A stretch of DNA of 64,000 bases, taken from positions 17,475 through 81,474 of the forward strand of contig NZ_VJZP01000015.1 in assembly GCF_007097265.1 (NCBI RefSeq), in the 5' to 3' direction. The DNA comes from Flavobacterium gawalongense (GTDB lineage Bacteria > Bacteroidota > Bacteroidia > Flavobacteriales > Flavobacteriaceae). Shown piece after piece: positions 45,197 to 52,878 of the stretch (the first letter of the stretch is position 1; every line of letters begins with the position of its first letter). The notes beneath the pieces are model-generated. The model saw only the letters and a program-made list of their open reading frames with translations, was not told the DNA's origin and searched no databases. A program made the position numbers and the translations under genes.

Positions 45197-47221
45197 ATGA
45201 TACACAAACATAAAGACGAAGCTGGCGGCAAACAATCGTGCTGTGCTTTAGACGAAAAAACGGATACTAAAACAGACGATGATGTGGGATGTTGTTCTTC
45301 TCATGGCGAGCCGGAAAATCACTCTGATGACGGACACGATCATGACCATTCAAACTATAGCCAAAGTGTTTTTGGAATGTTTGTACCTTCAATAATAAGT
45401 TTAGTAGTATTGCTAATTGCGTTACTATTTGATAATTTTTTTCCTCAATCCTGGTTTAGCGGTTGGATTCGAATTGTCTGGTATATTGTTGCTTATATTC
45501 CTGTGGGTTTGCCCGTATTGAAAGAAGCTTTTGAAAGTATACGCAAGGGCGATATTTTTTCGGAATTTTTTCTAATGGGTATTGCTACAATTGGTGCATT
45601 TGGGATTGGTCAATATGCGGAGGGCGTTGCTGTAATGTTATTTTATTCTATTGGAGAATTATTCCAGATGTTAGCGGTGAAGAGAGCCAAATCAAGTATC
45701 AAATCATTATTGGATCAAAGACCTGATTCAGCAAATGTTGTTGAAGGCTTTGAAACCATTTCGAAAAAAGCGTCGGATATTGGCATTGGTGAAATCATTC
45801 AGTTAAAACAGGGTGAAAAATTAGCCTTGGATGGGAAATTGCTTTCAGATTATGCCACTTTCAACACAGCGGCATTGACAGGGGAAAGTAAACCAGATAC
45901 GAAACGAATAGGTGAAATGGTTCTTGCCGGAATGATCAATCTCAACGCTGTTGCTCAAGTCGAAGTTACTGCTGTTTTTACGGATAGTAAATTGTCCAGA
46001 ATTCTTGAAATGGTTCAGGAAGCCACAGCTAAAAAAGCAACTACCGAATTGTTTATTAGAAAATTCGCCAAAATTTATACTCCAATAGTTGTGTTTCTGG
46101 CTATCGGAATTTGTTTAATTCCATTACTATTTGTAGCTGATTATGTTTTCAAAGATTGGTTGTACAGGGCATTAATTTTCTTAGTAATTTCCTGTCCTTG
46201 TGCGTTGGTAATCTCTATTCCATTAGGTTATTTTGGTGGAATTGGCGCAGCCAGTAAAAACGGAATTTTAATTAAAGGCTCTACTTTTCTAGATATTTTG
46301 GCAACAATCCAAGTTGTGGTTATGGATAAAACAGGAACATTAACTAAGGGTGTTTTTAAGGTTCAAAAAGTTGTAGCCGTAGGAATTTCTGAAGCTGATT
46401 TAGTAAAATATACTGCCACAATTGAAACCAAATCGACACATCCCGTTGGTTCAGCAATAATTGAATATGCTAAGAATATTGTGAAAGATACTACAGTTAC
46501 TGAGGTAAAAGAAATTGCCGGTCATGGAATGAAAGGGCTTGTTGATGGAAAGGAAATTTTGGTTGGAAGTGCCAAATTGATGAAAAAATTCAACATTAGT
46601 TATAATACTGAAATTGACACGATACCATTTACAATTATAGTAGTTGCCATCAATCAAAAATATGTTGGTTATTTTGTTATTGCCGATGAAATTAAAGAAG
46701 ATGCAAAAGAAGCAATTCAGAGCTTACATAAATTAAATATCAAAACCGTAATGCTTTCTGGAGATAATCAGGCGATAGTCTCACTTGTTGCGAAAGAGTT
46801 AAATATTGATCAGGCTTTTGGTGGTTTATTACCGGAAGATAAAGTTCAAAAAGTCTCAGAACTAAAAGAACAGAATTTAAAAATAATATTTGTTGGCGAT
46901 GGCGTAAATGATGCACCAGTAATCGCTTCGGCCGATGTAGGAATAGCAATGGGCGGTTTAGGAAGTGATGCAACCATTGAAACTGCAGATGTCGTAATTC
47001 AAAATGACCAGCCAACTAAGATTTTTACAGCGATAAATATTGGAAAGAAAACAAAACAAATTGTTTGGCAAAATATTGGTTTAGCATTTTCGGTTAAAGT
47101 CATTGTTTTAGTTATGGGCGCCGGTGGATTAGCCACGATGTGGGAAGCCGTTTTTGCCGATGTTGGCGTAGCGTTATTAGCGATTTTAAATGCCGTAAGA
47201 ATTCAACGGATGAAATTTTAA
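45197..47221 (+). CDS. P1B-type heavy-metal ATPase (Zn/Cd/Pb type)
   Basis: 674 residues. Exports divalent metal from the cytoplasm. It has no HMA domain; instead the first 60 residues hold clustered Cys and His (QSCCALDEK, GCCSSHGE, GHDHDHSN), probably a metal-binding tail. Then the P-type core: TGES in ALTGESKPD, transmembrane CPC at 333-335 (SCPCALVIS), phosphorylated Asp 377 in DKTGTLTKG, HP motif STHPVGSA, GDGVNDAPV. The last helices carry the Lys and DVG residues typical of P1B-2 pumps for Zn2+, Cd2+ and Pb2+. No metal-responsive regulator is next to it. Confidence 0.93.
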   Translation: MIHKHKDEAGGKQSCCALDEKTDTKTDDDVGCCSSHGEPENHSDDGHDHDHSNYSQSVFGMFVPSIISLVVLLIALLFDNFFPQSWFSGWIRIVWYIVAYIPVGLPVLKEAFESIRKGDIFSEFFLMGIATIGAFGIGQYAEGVAVMLFYSIGELFQMLAVKRAKSSIKSLLDQRPDSANVVEGFETISKKASDIGIGEIIQLKQGEKLALDGKLLSDYATFNTAALTGESKPDTKRIGEMVLAGMINLNAVAQVEVTAVFTDSKLSRILEMVQEATAKKATTELFIRKFAKIYTPIVVFLAIGICLIPLLFVADYVFKDWLYRALIFLVISCPCALVISIPLGYFGGIGAASKNGILIKGSTFLDILATIQVVVMDKTGTLTKGVFKVQKVVAVGISEADLVKYTATIETKSTHPVGSAIIEYAKNIVKDTTVTEVKEIAGHGMKGLVDGKEILVGSAKLMKKFNISYNTEIDTIPFTIIVVAINQKYVGYFVIADEIKEDAKEAIQSLHKLNIKTVMLSGDNQAIVSLVAKELNIDQAFGGLLPEDKVQKVSELKEQNLKIIFVGDGVNDAPVIASADVGIAMGGLGSDATIETADVVIQNDQPTKIFTAINIGKKTKQIVWQNIGLAFSVKVIVLVMGAGGLATMWEAVFADVGVALLAILNAVRIQRMKF

Positions 47222-47297
47222 GTTTGAAACTATTTAACTTAAATTTCCATAAAACCCATTCCTATTTTTATTAATTTCGTTTCATTAAAATACATAC

Positions 47298-48431
47298 ATG
47301 AAAATTGCAATAGTTTGTTATCCTACCTTCGGAGGAAGTGGTGTTGTCGCTACAGAATTAGGTCTTGAATTGGCACGACGTGGTCATGAAATACATTTTA
47401 TAACCTACAGTCAGCCCGTACGTTTGGCTCTTTTAAATCCAAATGTACATTACCACGAAGTTAATGTTCCTGAATATCCATTATTTCATTACCAACCTTA
47501 CGAATTGGCTTTGTCAAGTAAATTGGTTGATATGGTAAAGTTATATAAAATAGAATTACTCCATGTGCATTATGCCATTCCGCATGCTTATGCAGGCTAT
47601 ATGGCAAAACAAATGTTGAAGGATGAAGGAATTAATATTCCAATGGTAACAACGCTTCACGGAACTGATATCACCCTTGTTGGGAATCATCCATTTTATA
47701 AACCTGCTGTAACTTTCAGTATAAATAAATCTGATTTTGTTACTTCGGTTTCCCAAAGTTTGAAAGATGATACCCTTAAATTATTTAATATAAAAAATGA
47801 AATTGAGGTCATTCCTAATTTTATTGAATTAGATAAAAATGTTAATGATCCTACTATTGCTTGTCATCGTTCCATAATGGCAAAGGAAAATGAGCGAATA
47901 ATAACTCATATAAGTAATTTTAGAAAAGTAAAACGAATTCCTGATGTGATTAAAATTTTCTATAATATTCAAAAAGAGATCCCCGCTAAATTGATGATGG
48001 TAGGTGACGGTCCGGAAAAAGAAAAAGCGGAATATTTATGTCAGGAATTAGGCATAGTGGACAAAGTGATATTCTTTGGTAATAGTAATGAAATTGATAA
48101 AATTTTAAGCTATACTGATTTATTCTTGTTGCCCTCTGAAACCGAAAGTTTCGGGCTTGCTGCACTAGAAGCCATGGCTTGGCGAGTACCGGTAATTTCG
48201 AGTAATTCGGGAGGCTTATCAGAAGTGAATTTTGAGGGTATTTCAGGATATTTGAGTGATGTGGGCAATACAGATGAAATGGCTCAGAATGCACTAAAAA
48301 TTTTAAGAGATGATACAACTCTTGCTAAATTCAAAGAAAATGCACTATCAGTTGCAAAGAAATTTGACATTAAAAACATTTTGCCTTTGTATGAGAAATT
48401 ATATCAAAAAGCGATAAATAAATATGCATAA
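47298..48431 (+). CDS. bshA: N-acetyl-alpha-D-glucosaminyl L-malate synthase BshA
   Basis: 377 residues, a GT4-type retaining glycosyltransferase. BshA makes GlcNAc-malate, the first intermediate of the thiol bacillithiol. Seen: MKIAIVCYPTFGGSGVVATELG, LHVHYAIPHAYAGYM, TTLHGTDITLVGNHP and the C-terminal nucleotide site PSETESFGLAALEAMAWRVPVI. These N-terminal motifs distinguish BshA from generic GT4 transferases. BshB and BshC are not in the window. Bacillithiol use fits with the OsmC/pirin redox genes found elsewhere in this segment. Confidence 0.95.
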   Translation: MKIAIVCYPTFGGSGVVATELGLELARRGHEIHFITYSQPVRLALLNPNVHYHEVNVPEYPLFHYQPYELALSSKLVDMVKLYKIELLHVHYAIPHAYAGYMAKQMLKDEGINIPMVTTLHGTDITLVGNHPFYKPAVTFSINKSDFVTSVSQSLKDDTLKLFNIKNEIEVIPNFIELDKNVNDPTIACHRSIMAKENERIITHISNFRKVKRIPDVIKIFYNIQKEIPAKLMMVGDGPEKEKAEYLCQELGIVDKVIFFGNSNEIDKILSYTDLFLLPSETESFGLAALEAMAWRVPVISSNSGGLSEVNFEGISGYLSDVGNTDEMAQNALKILRDDTTLAKFKENALSVAKKFDIKNILPLYEKLYQKAINKYA

Positions 48432-48484
48432 GGTTACTTTTTTAAATGGACTCTTAATTTAATGTATAAAAATCAAAAAATAAA

Positions 48485-48913
48485 ATGAAAAAATTACCAC
48501 TGTTATTTTTTGGTATATTATTGGTTTCCTGTGGAGCTTCTACTACAAAAAGCACTGATAAAAGACCCTTGTTTGAAGTTTTGACCCAACAAACTGATGG
48601 AGGAGCAAGCATTCGCTTTTTTGAGATTCTTTCAGAGCCAAATGAAATTAAAATGTTGCAAAATGACGAAAATCTAAAAGATAAAATTAGTCCAAATGAT
48701 ATTCAGACTTCTAATTTCATTGTTTTAAATATGGGCGAAAAAACATCTGGAGGCTATTCTATAGGAATTGATAATGCAGTTGAAACAGATAAAAATATTA
48801 TTGTTACTGTAAAAGAAACTAATCCTGAACCTGGCGGAATGGTTACACAAGCTTTTACAAATCCTTTTTGTGTAGTCAGAATAAACTCTAAAAAAGAGAT
48901 TATTATTAAATAA
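48485..48913 (+). CDS. PrcB-like lipoprotein
   Basis: 142 residues with lipobox LLVSC and a PrcB C-terminal domain: FIVLNMGEKTSGGYSIGIDNAVETDKN, VKETNPEPGGMVTQAFTNPFCVVRI. In oral Treponema, PrcB is part of a protease complex; in most bacteria the domain has unknown function. No protease partner is adjacent. A bidirectional terminator follows. Confidence 0.88.
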   Translation: MKKLPLLFFGILLVSCGASTTKSTDKRPLFEVLTQQTDGGASIRFFEILSEPNEIKMLQNDENLKDKISPNDIQTSNFIVLNMGEKTSGGYSIGIDNAVETDKNIIVTVKETNPEPGGMVTQAFTNPFCVVRINSKKEIIIK

Positions 48914-48942
48914 AAAAACGCCACTATTTCTAGTGGCGTTTT
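48912..48942. terminator. Bidirectional terminator
   Basis: AAAACGCCACTA pairs with TAGTGGCGTTTT around TTTC, serving the PrcB gene and the convergent OM-protein gene. Confidence 0.85.
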
Positions 48943-48965
48943 AAGTATATTTATTTGGGTAAATA

Positions 48966-49472
48966 TTAGAATTGGTATCTAAGACCTAAAGCAATATCAG
49001 AACCATAATTGTTTTCGTAATATCCATTTCCTCCAAACTCAGGTCTGAAATCTAATGAAATTAACAAAGGAATGTCAAAATTGTATTCAATACCAATATC
49101 TCCAGCAGCAAATACAAACGTTTCATTAAATGAATTGTTGTCATTGTCATCGTAATTGTAGCTTCCTACACCACCACCTACACCAGCATACCAGTTGAAA
49201 CCACCATCAATGTTCCATACCCATTGGTACAAAGCTGCTAATTTTACTGCATTGTCATCAAAACCACTATTGTTGTAGTTACTTCTGTTTCTCCAACCTA
49301 AATCAAGTTCAAGTCTATTGTTGCTTCCTAATGCTCTTTGGTAAGAAAGTTCTCCACCAAAACCATTATTACCTCCTAAACGTAATCCCAATGCATTTTT
49401 CGATATGTCTTGTGCTTGTGCGGTAAATGCTAATCCAATTAACATTATTGCCGATAAAATAATTTTTTTCAT
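48966..49472 (-). CDS. Small outer-membrane beta-barrel protein
   Basis: 168 residues. Signal peptide SAIMLIGLAFTAQA, cleavage before QDI. The mature protein alternates polar and hydrophobic residues in about eight strands (GLRLGGNNGFGGELSYQRAL, LELDLGWRNRS) and ends in ALGLRYQF, an OM-type aromatic terminus. Resembles an OmpA/OmpW-size 8-strand barrel. Low-complexity asparagine/aspartate loop YDDNDNNSF between strands. A good TACCTTTG promoter lies just upstream. Confidence 0.8.
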   Translation of the reverse strand: MKKIILSAIMLIGLAFTAQAQDISKNALGLRLGGNNGFGGELSYQRALGSNNRLELDLGWRNRSNYNNSGFDDNAVKLAALYQWVWNIDGGFNWYAGVGGGVGSYNYDDNDNNSFNETFVFAAGDIGIEYNFDIPLLISLDFRPEFGGNGYYENNYGSDIALGLRYQF

Positions 49473-49491
49473 AAGTAAGTATTTGTTGACA

Positions 49492-49499
49492 CAAAGGTA
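49492..49499 (-). promoter_or_regulatory. Candidate promoter of the OM-barrel gene
   Basis: Read on the minus strand, TACCTTTG matches TAnnTTTG, about 20 nt before the start ATG. The -33 is weak. Confidence 0.5.
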
Positions 49500-49910
49500 T
49501 ACTTAAGTTACATATGAAGTTTATAAAATTTTACAGAAAAGTTATATAATTTACACTTTTTGCAATTTTTAAGATTTTAATAACGAAAATCAAATTAAAA
49601 CATTTTGTTTAGAAAAATTGTTAAAGCAACCAATTGATTGTTCAATATGTCCACTATTTCAAAAGGGTTTTCTTCTACGTATCCGAGTAATTTTATAATT
49701 TTCAGCTCTTTTTTATTTCATTCTATGTAGTTAAGTTCTTAACCCAATTTTATAAATCCCTTAACGTGCTTATTATATAACGACTAATTTGACTTTTATT
49801 TTTTCAATAGATTATAATTCAAGTTTAATAAATTAATGTAATAACCTTTTAGATTAAAGGTTAAGAAAAGGTATTTAATGTTAATCCAATGGCAATAAAT
49901 CCACATTTTT

Positions 49911-49950
49911 TTTAAAACTTTATCTTGAAATCTCGGGATAAAGTTTTAAA
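49911..49950. repeat. 14-bp perfect inverted repeat upstream of aroC
   Basis: TTTAAAACTTTATC (49911-49924) is an exact reverse complement of GATAAAGTTTTAAA (49937-49950), 12-nt loop. It overlaps where the -33 of the putative aroC promoter would be, so it looks more like an operator than a terminator; no plus-strand gene ends nearby. Confidence 0.65.
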
Positions 49951-49966
49951 CGTTGAACTAAAATAG

Positions 49967-49974
49967 TACTTTTG
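49967..49974 (+). promoter_or_regulatory. Candidate aroC -7 promoter element
   Basis: TACTTTTG matches TAnnTTTG, 17 nt ahead of the ATG. T-rich sequence lies at the -33 distance inside the inverted repeat. Confidence 0.5.
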
Positions 49975-49990
49975 TTCAAAACTTAATATA

Positions 49991-51055
49991 ATGGCAGGAA
50001 ATAGCTACGGAACACTATTTAGAATAACAACTTTTGGAGAATCACATGGGGAAGCTTTAGGTGGAATAATCGATGGTTGCCCTTCTGGAATAACAATAGA
50101 TCTAGAAGCAATTCAATTAGAAATGTCAAGAAGAAAACCAGGTCAATCGGCAATTGTTACCCAAAGAAAAGAACCGGATGACGTACAATTTCTATCAGGA
50201 ATTTTTGAAGGCAAAACCACAGGAACACCTATAGGTTTCATAATTCCTAATACCAATCAAAAATCAGATGATTATTCCCATATAAAAGATAATTACAGAC
50301 CAAGTCATGCTGATTATGTATATGAAAAAAAATATGGAGTGCGTGATTATCGTGGCGGTGGACGTAGTTCTGCTCGTGAAACTGCTAGTAGAGTAGTTGC
50401 GGGAGCTATAGCAAAACAAATGTTACCGGAAATCAAAATCAATGCTTACGTTTCTTCTGTAGGTCCTATTTTTTTAGAAAAACCATACCAAGAATTAGAT
50501 TTCTCTAAAACGGAAAGCAACCCCGTTCGCTGTCCTGATGAAGCATCAGCTATAATCATGGAGGAATATATTCGTGATATTCGCAAACAAGGCGATACCG
50601 TGGGAGGAACCGTAACTTGCGTGATTCAAAATGTGCCTATTGGTTTAGGAGAACCTGTTTTTGACAAACTTCATGCTGAACTTGGTAAAGCAATGCTTTC
50701 TATAAATGCCGTAAAAGGATTTGAATTTGGAAGCGGTTTTTGTGGAGCCAAAATGAAAGGAAGTGAACACAATGATTTATACAACCCTGATGGAACAACT
50801 AAAACCAATCTTTCAGGTGGAATTCAAGGTGGAATAAGCAACGGAATGGACATCTATTTCCGTGTGGCTTTCAAGCCAGTGGCAACCATTATGCAAAAAC
50901 AAGAATCACTGGACAATAAAGGAAATATCACTGAAATGACAGGAAAAGGTCGTCATGATCCTTGCGTAGTTCCCCGCGCAGTTCCTATTGTAGAGGCTAT
51001 GGCGGCAATTGTTCTAGCTGATTTTTATTTAATCAATAAAACCTATATAAAATAG
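49991..51055 (+). CDS. aroC: Chorismate synthase
   Basis: 354 residues. Final step of the shikimate pathway, FMN dependent. Seen: [23 protein letters not shown] with the conserved His in [33 protein letters not shown] and the C-terminal [17 protein letters not shown]. All family signatures are present. No other aro genes are adjacent. A 14-bp inverted repeat lies upstream, which may be a regulatory site. Confidence 0.97.
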   Translation: MAGNSYGTLFRITTFGESHGEALGGIIDGCPSGITIDLEAIQLEMSRRKPGQSAIVTQRKEPDDVQFLSGIFEGKTTGTPIGFIIPNTNQKSDDYSHIKDNYRPSHADYVYEKKYGVRDYRGGGRSSARETASRVVAGAIAKQMLPEIKINAYVSSVGPIFLEKPYQELDFSKTESNPVRCPDEASAIIMEEYIRDIRKQGDTVGGTVTCVIQNVPIGLGEPVFDKLHAELGKAMLSINAVKGFEFGSGFCGAKMKGSEHNDLYNPDGTTKTNLSGGIQGGISNGMDIYFRVAFKPVATIMQKQESLDNKGNITEMTGKGRHDPCVVPRAVPIVEAMAAIVLADFYLINKTYIK

Positions 51056-51123
51056 AATTGCATACTCAGTATTTTGACGAGCTAAATCCTGAGCCATAAC
51101 CTTGAAATTAATATGCTAATTTA

Positions 51124-52404
51124 ATGACTACAACCACAACAAAGAAACCATCATTTTTCTCAGGCCTTACAGGGCAAATTCTAATAGCAATGTTCTTAGG
51201 TGCTGTTTTAGGAATTATTATTCATAATTTAATTTCAGCAGAAGCTGCCCAATCCTTTAGCGGTAAAATAAAAATGCTGGCTACAGTTTTCATTCGATTG
51301 GTTCAAATGATAATTTCTCCATTAGTATTCACAACTCTAGTTGTTGGAATAGCTAAATTAGGAGATATCAAAGCGGTAGGTAGAATAGGTGGTAAAGCAT
51401 TAGCTTGGTTTTTTACAGCCTCATTTATATCCTTGTTATTGGGGATGTTTTTTGTAAACATACTTGAGCCAGGTGTTGGACTTAATTTGACAAATGTTGA
51501 TTTAGCTGCTGCATCAGAAGTGACCGCAAAAACTCAAAGCATATCTTTCGAAAACTTTATAGAACACATTGTGCCAAAAAGTATTTTTGAGGCAATGGCA
51601 ACAAATGAAATTTTACAAATTGTTATTTTTTCTATTTTCTTCGGCTTAGCGGCAGCAGCTTTAGGGGACTATGTGAAACCAGTTGTAAATGCTTTAGACA
51701 AAACTTCCCATATTGTTTTAAAAATGGTGAACTATGTAATGAAATTTGCCCCAATAGGTGTTTTTGGAGCCATTGCGGGTGTATTTGCAGTAAGGGACTT
51801 TCAGGAATTAGCAATCACATACTTTAAATTTTTTGGCTCTTTCTTAATTGGAATTTCATCAATTTGGGTTGTGTTAATCCTTATTGGGTATATTTTTCTT
51901 AAAAGTAGAATGACCGTTTTACTTAAAAGAATTCTAGGTCCTATAATCATTGCTTTTGGAACAACAAGTAGCGAAGCCGTTTTTCCTAAGCTTACAGAAG
52001 AATTGGAACGTTTTGGAGTAAAAGATAGAATTGTTTCTTTCATGTTACCACTGGGTTATTCTTTTAATTTAGATGGGAGTATGATGTATATGACTTTTGC
52101 CAGTATTTTTATTGCTCAAGCGTATGGAATTGATTTGGATTTGGGAACACAAATGACGATGCTTTTAGTTTTGATGCTAACCAGTAAAGGAATTGCAGGT
52201 GTACCAAGAGCGAGTTTAGTAGTGGTAGCGGCAACATGTGGTATGTTTGATATTCCAATTGAAGGAATCGCTTTAATTTTACCAATAGATCATTTTTGTG
52301 ATATGTTTCGTAGTGCAACTAATGTTTTAGGGAATGCATTAGCTACATCAGTTGTAGGACAATGGGAAGTTGAAGATGAGCATGAAATAGTAACATCGGA
52401 ATAA
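51124..52404 (+). CDS. Dicarboxylate/amino acid:cation symporter (DAACS)
   Basis: 426 residues with about eight membrane helices plus hairpin loops. Seen: LAWFFTASFISLLLGMFFVN, the serine-rich hairpin AFGTTSSEAVFPKL, the NMDGT-like SFNLDGSMMY in the substrate site and PRASLVVVAATC in the second hairpin. The family imports glutamate, aspartate or C4 dicarboxylates with Na+ or H+; the ion and substrate cannot be told here. It starts 68 nt after aroC and may be transcribed with it. Confidence 0.92.
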   Translation: MTTTTTKKPSFFSGLTGQILIAMFLGAVLGIIIHNLISAEAAQSFSGKIKMLATVFIRLVQMIISPLVFTTLVVGIAKLGDIKAVGRIGGKALAWFFTASFISLLLGMFFVNILEPGVGLNLTNVDLAAASEVTAKTQSISFENFIEHIVPKSIFEAMATNEILQIVIFSIFFGLAAAALGDYVKPVVNALDKTSHIVLKMVNYVMKFAPIGVFGAIAGVFAVRDFQELAITYFKFFGSFLIGISSIWVVLILIGYIFLKSRMTVLLKRILGPIIIAFGTTSSEAVFPKLTEELERFGVKDRIVSFMLPLGYSFNLDGSMMYMTFASIFIAQAYGIDLDLGTQMTMLLVLMLTSKGIAGVPRASLVVVAATCGMFDIPIEGIALILPIDHFCDMFRSATNVLGNALATSVVGQWEVEDEHEIVTSE

Positions 52405-52463
52405 ATTAGATTAAATTTTTTTTATGACAGTCCGCAATATGTTCCAAAGGATAAAATATGGCG

Positions 52464-52572
52464 CACAGATGATTGTACGGATTGTACGGATTTTGCACAG
52501 ATTTAAATAACAGTTTGATTCACCGAGTAAAAAAATCCGTGTAAATCGGTATAATCTGTACAATCATCTGTG
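52464..52572. repeat. Inverted repeat with 15-bp perfect ends
   Basis: CACAGATGATTGTAC (52464-52478) is an exact reverse complement of GTACAATCATCTGTG (52558-52572). Inside, ATTGTACGGATT motifs repeat and AAATCCGTGTAAATCGG echoes them in reverse. It resembles the dispersed palindromic elements seen between other flavobacterial genes. Confidence 0.65.
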
Positions 52573-52672
52573 GGCTAATATTTTCTTTATAAATGTACAA
52601 ACGACGAAAATTGTATTCGAAATGATTTTAGTCCGCATTACGGATAGTCATAATTTTTTTTTATAAAAACAG

Positions 52673-52710
52673 TAAGCCTATTTGATTTTATCAGATAGGT
52701 TTTTTTTATT
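52673..52710 (+). terminator. Hairpin terminator
   Basis: CCTATTTGA pairs with TCAGATAGG (one mismatch) and a T8 run follows. It lies 270 nt after the symporter stop, so it could end a long readthrough transcript or a small RNA of the repeat. Confidence 0.6.
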
Positions 52711-52852
52711 CATCTAAATTATTCACTCAAATTCTAAATGAGATTATATTTTTACTTTTTACATTTGATTTCTTGAAATCCATATTTTGGATTCAATTCT
52801 CGGGTTTTATGATATTATTAACAAACACAACTCTTTTCTTATTAATATATTG

Positions 52853-52860
52853 TATATTTG
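52853..52860 (+). promoter_or_regulatory. Histidine-kinase promoter -7 element
   Basis: TATATTTG matches TAnnTTTG, 18 nt before the ATG at 52879; T-rich -33 about 19 nt further up. Confidence 0.55.
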
Positions 52861-52878
52861 GCTCAAGAATAGCAACAT

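Larger units (their letters stand above)
49473..49990. other. Long non-coding divergent region
   Basis: 518 nt between the OM-barrel gene (minus) and aroC (plus). It contains the barrel-gene -7 element (49492-49499), the 14-bp inverted repeat (49911-49950) and the aroC -7 (49967-49974). The middle 370 nt is AT-rich with no reading frame or RNA gene that I can support. Confidence 0.6.
52405..52878. other. Non-coding region with an extended inverted repeat
   Basis: 474 nt after the symporter. It holds the inverted repeat 52464-52572, the hairpin at 52673-52710, and the histidine-kinase promoter at 52853-52860. The rest is AT-rich without any supported gene. Confidence 0.6.
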
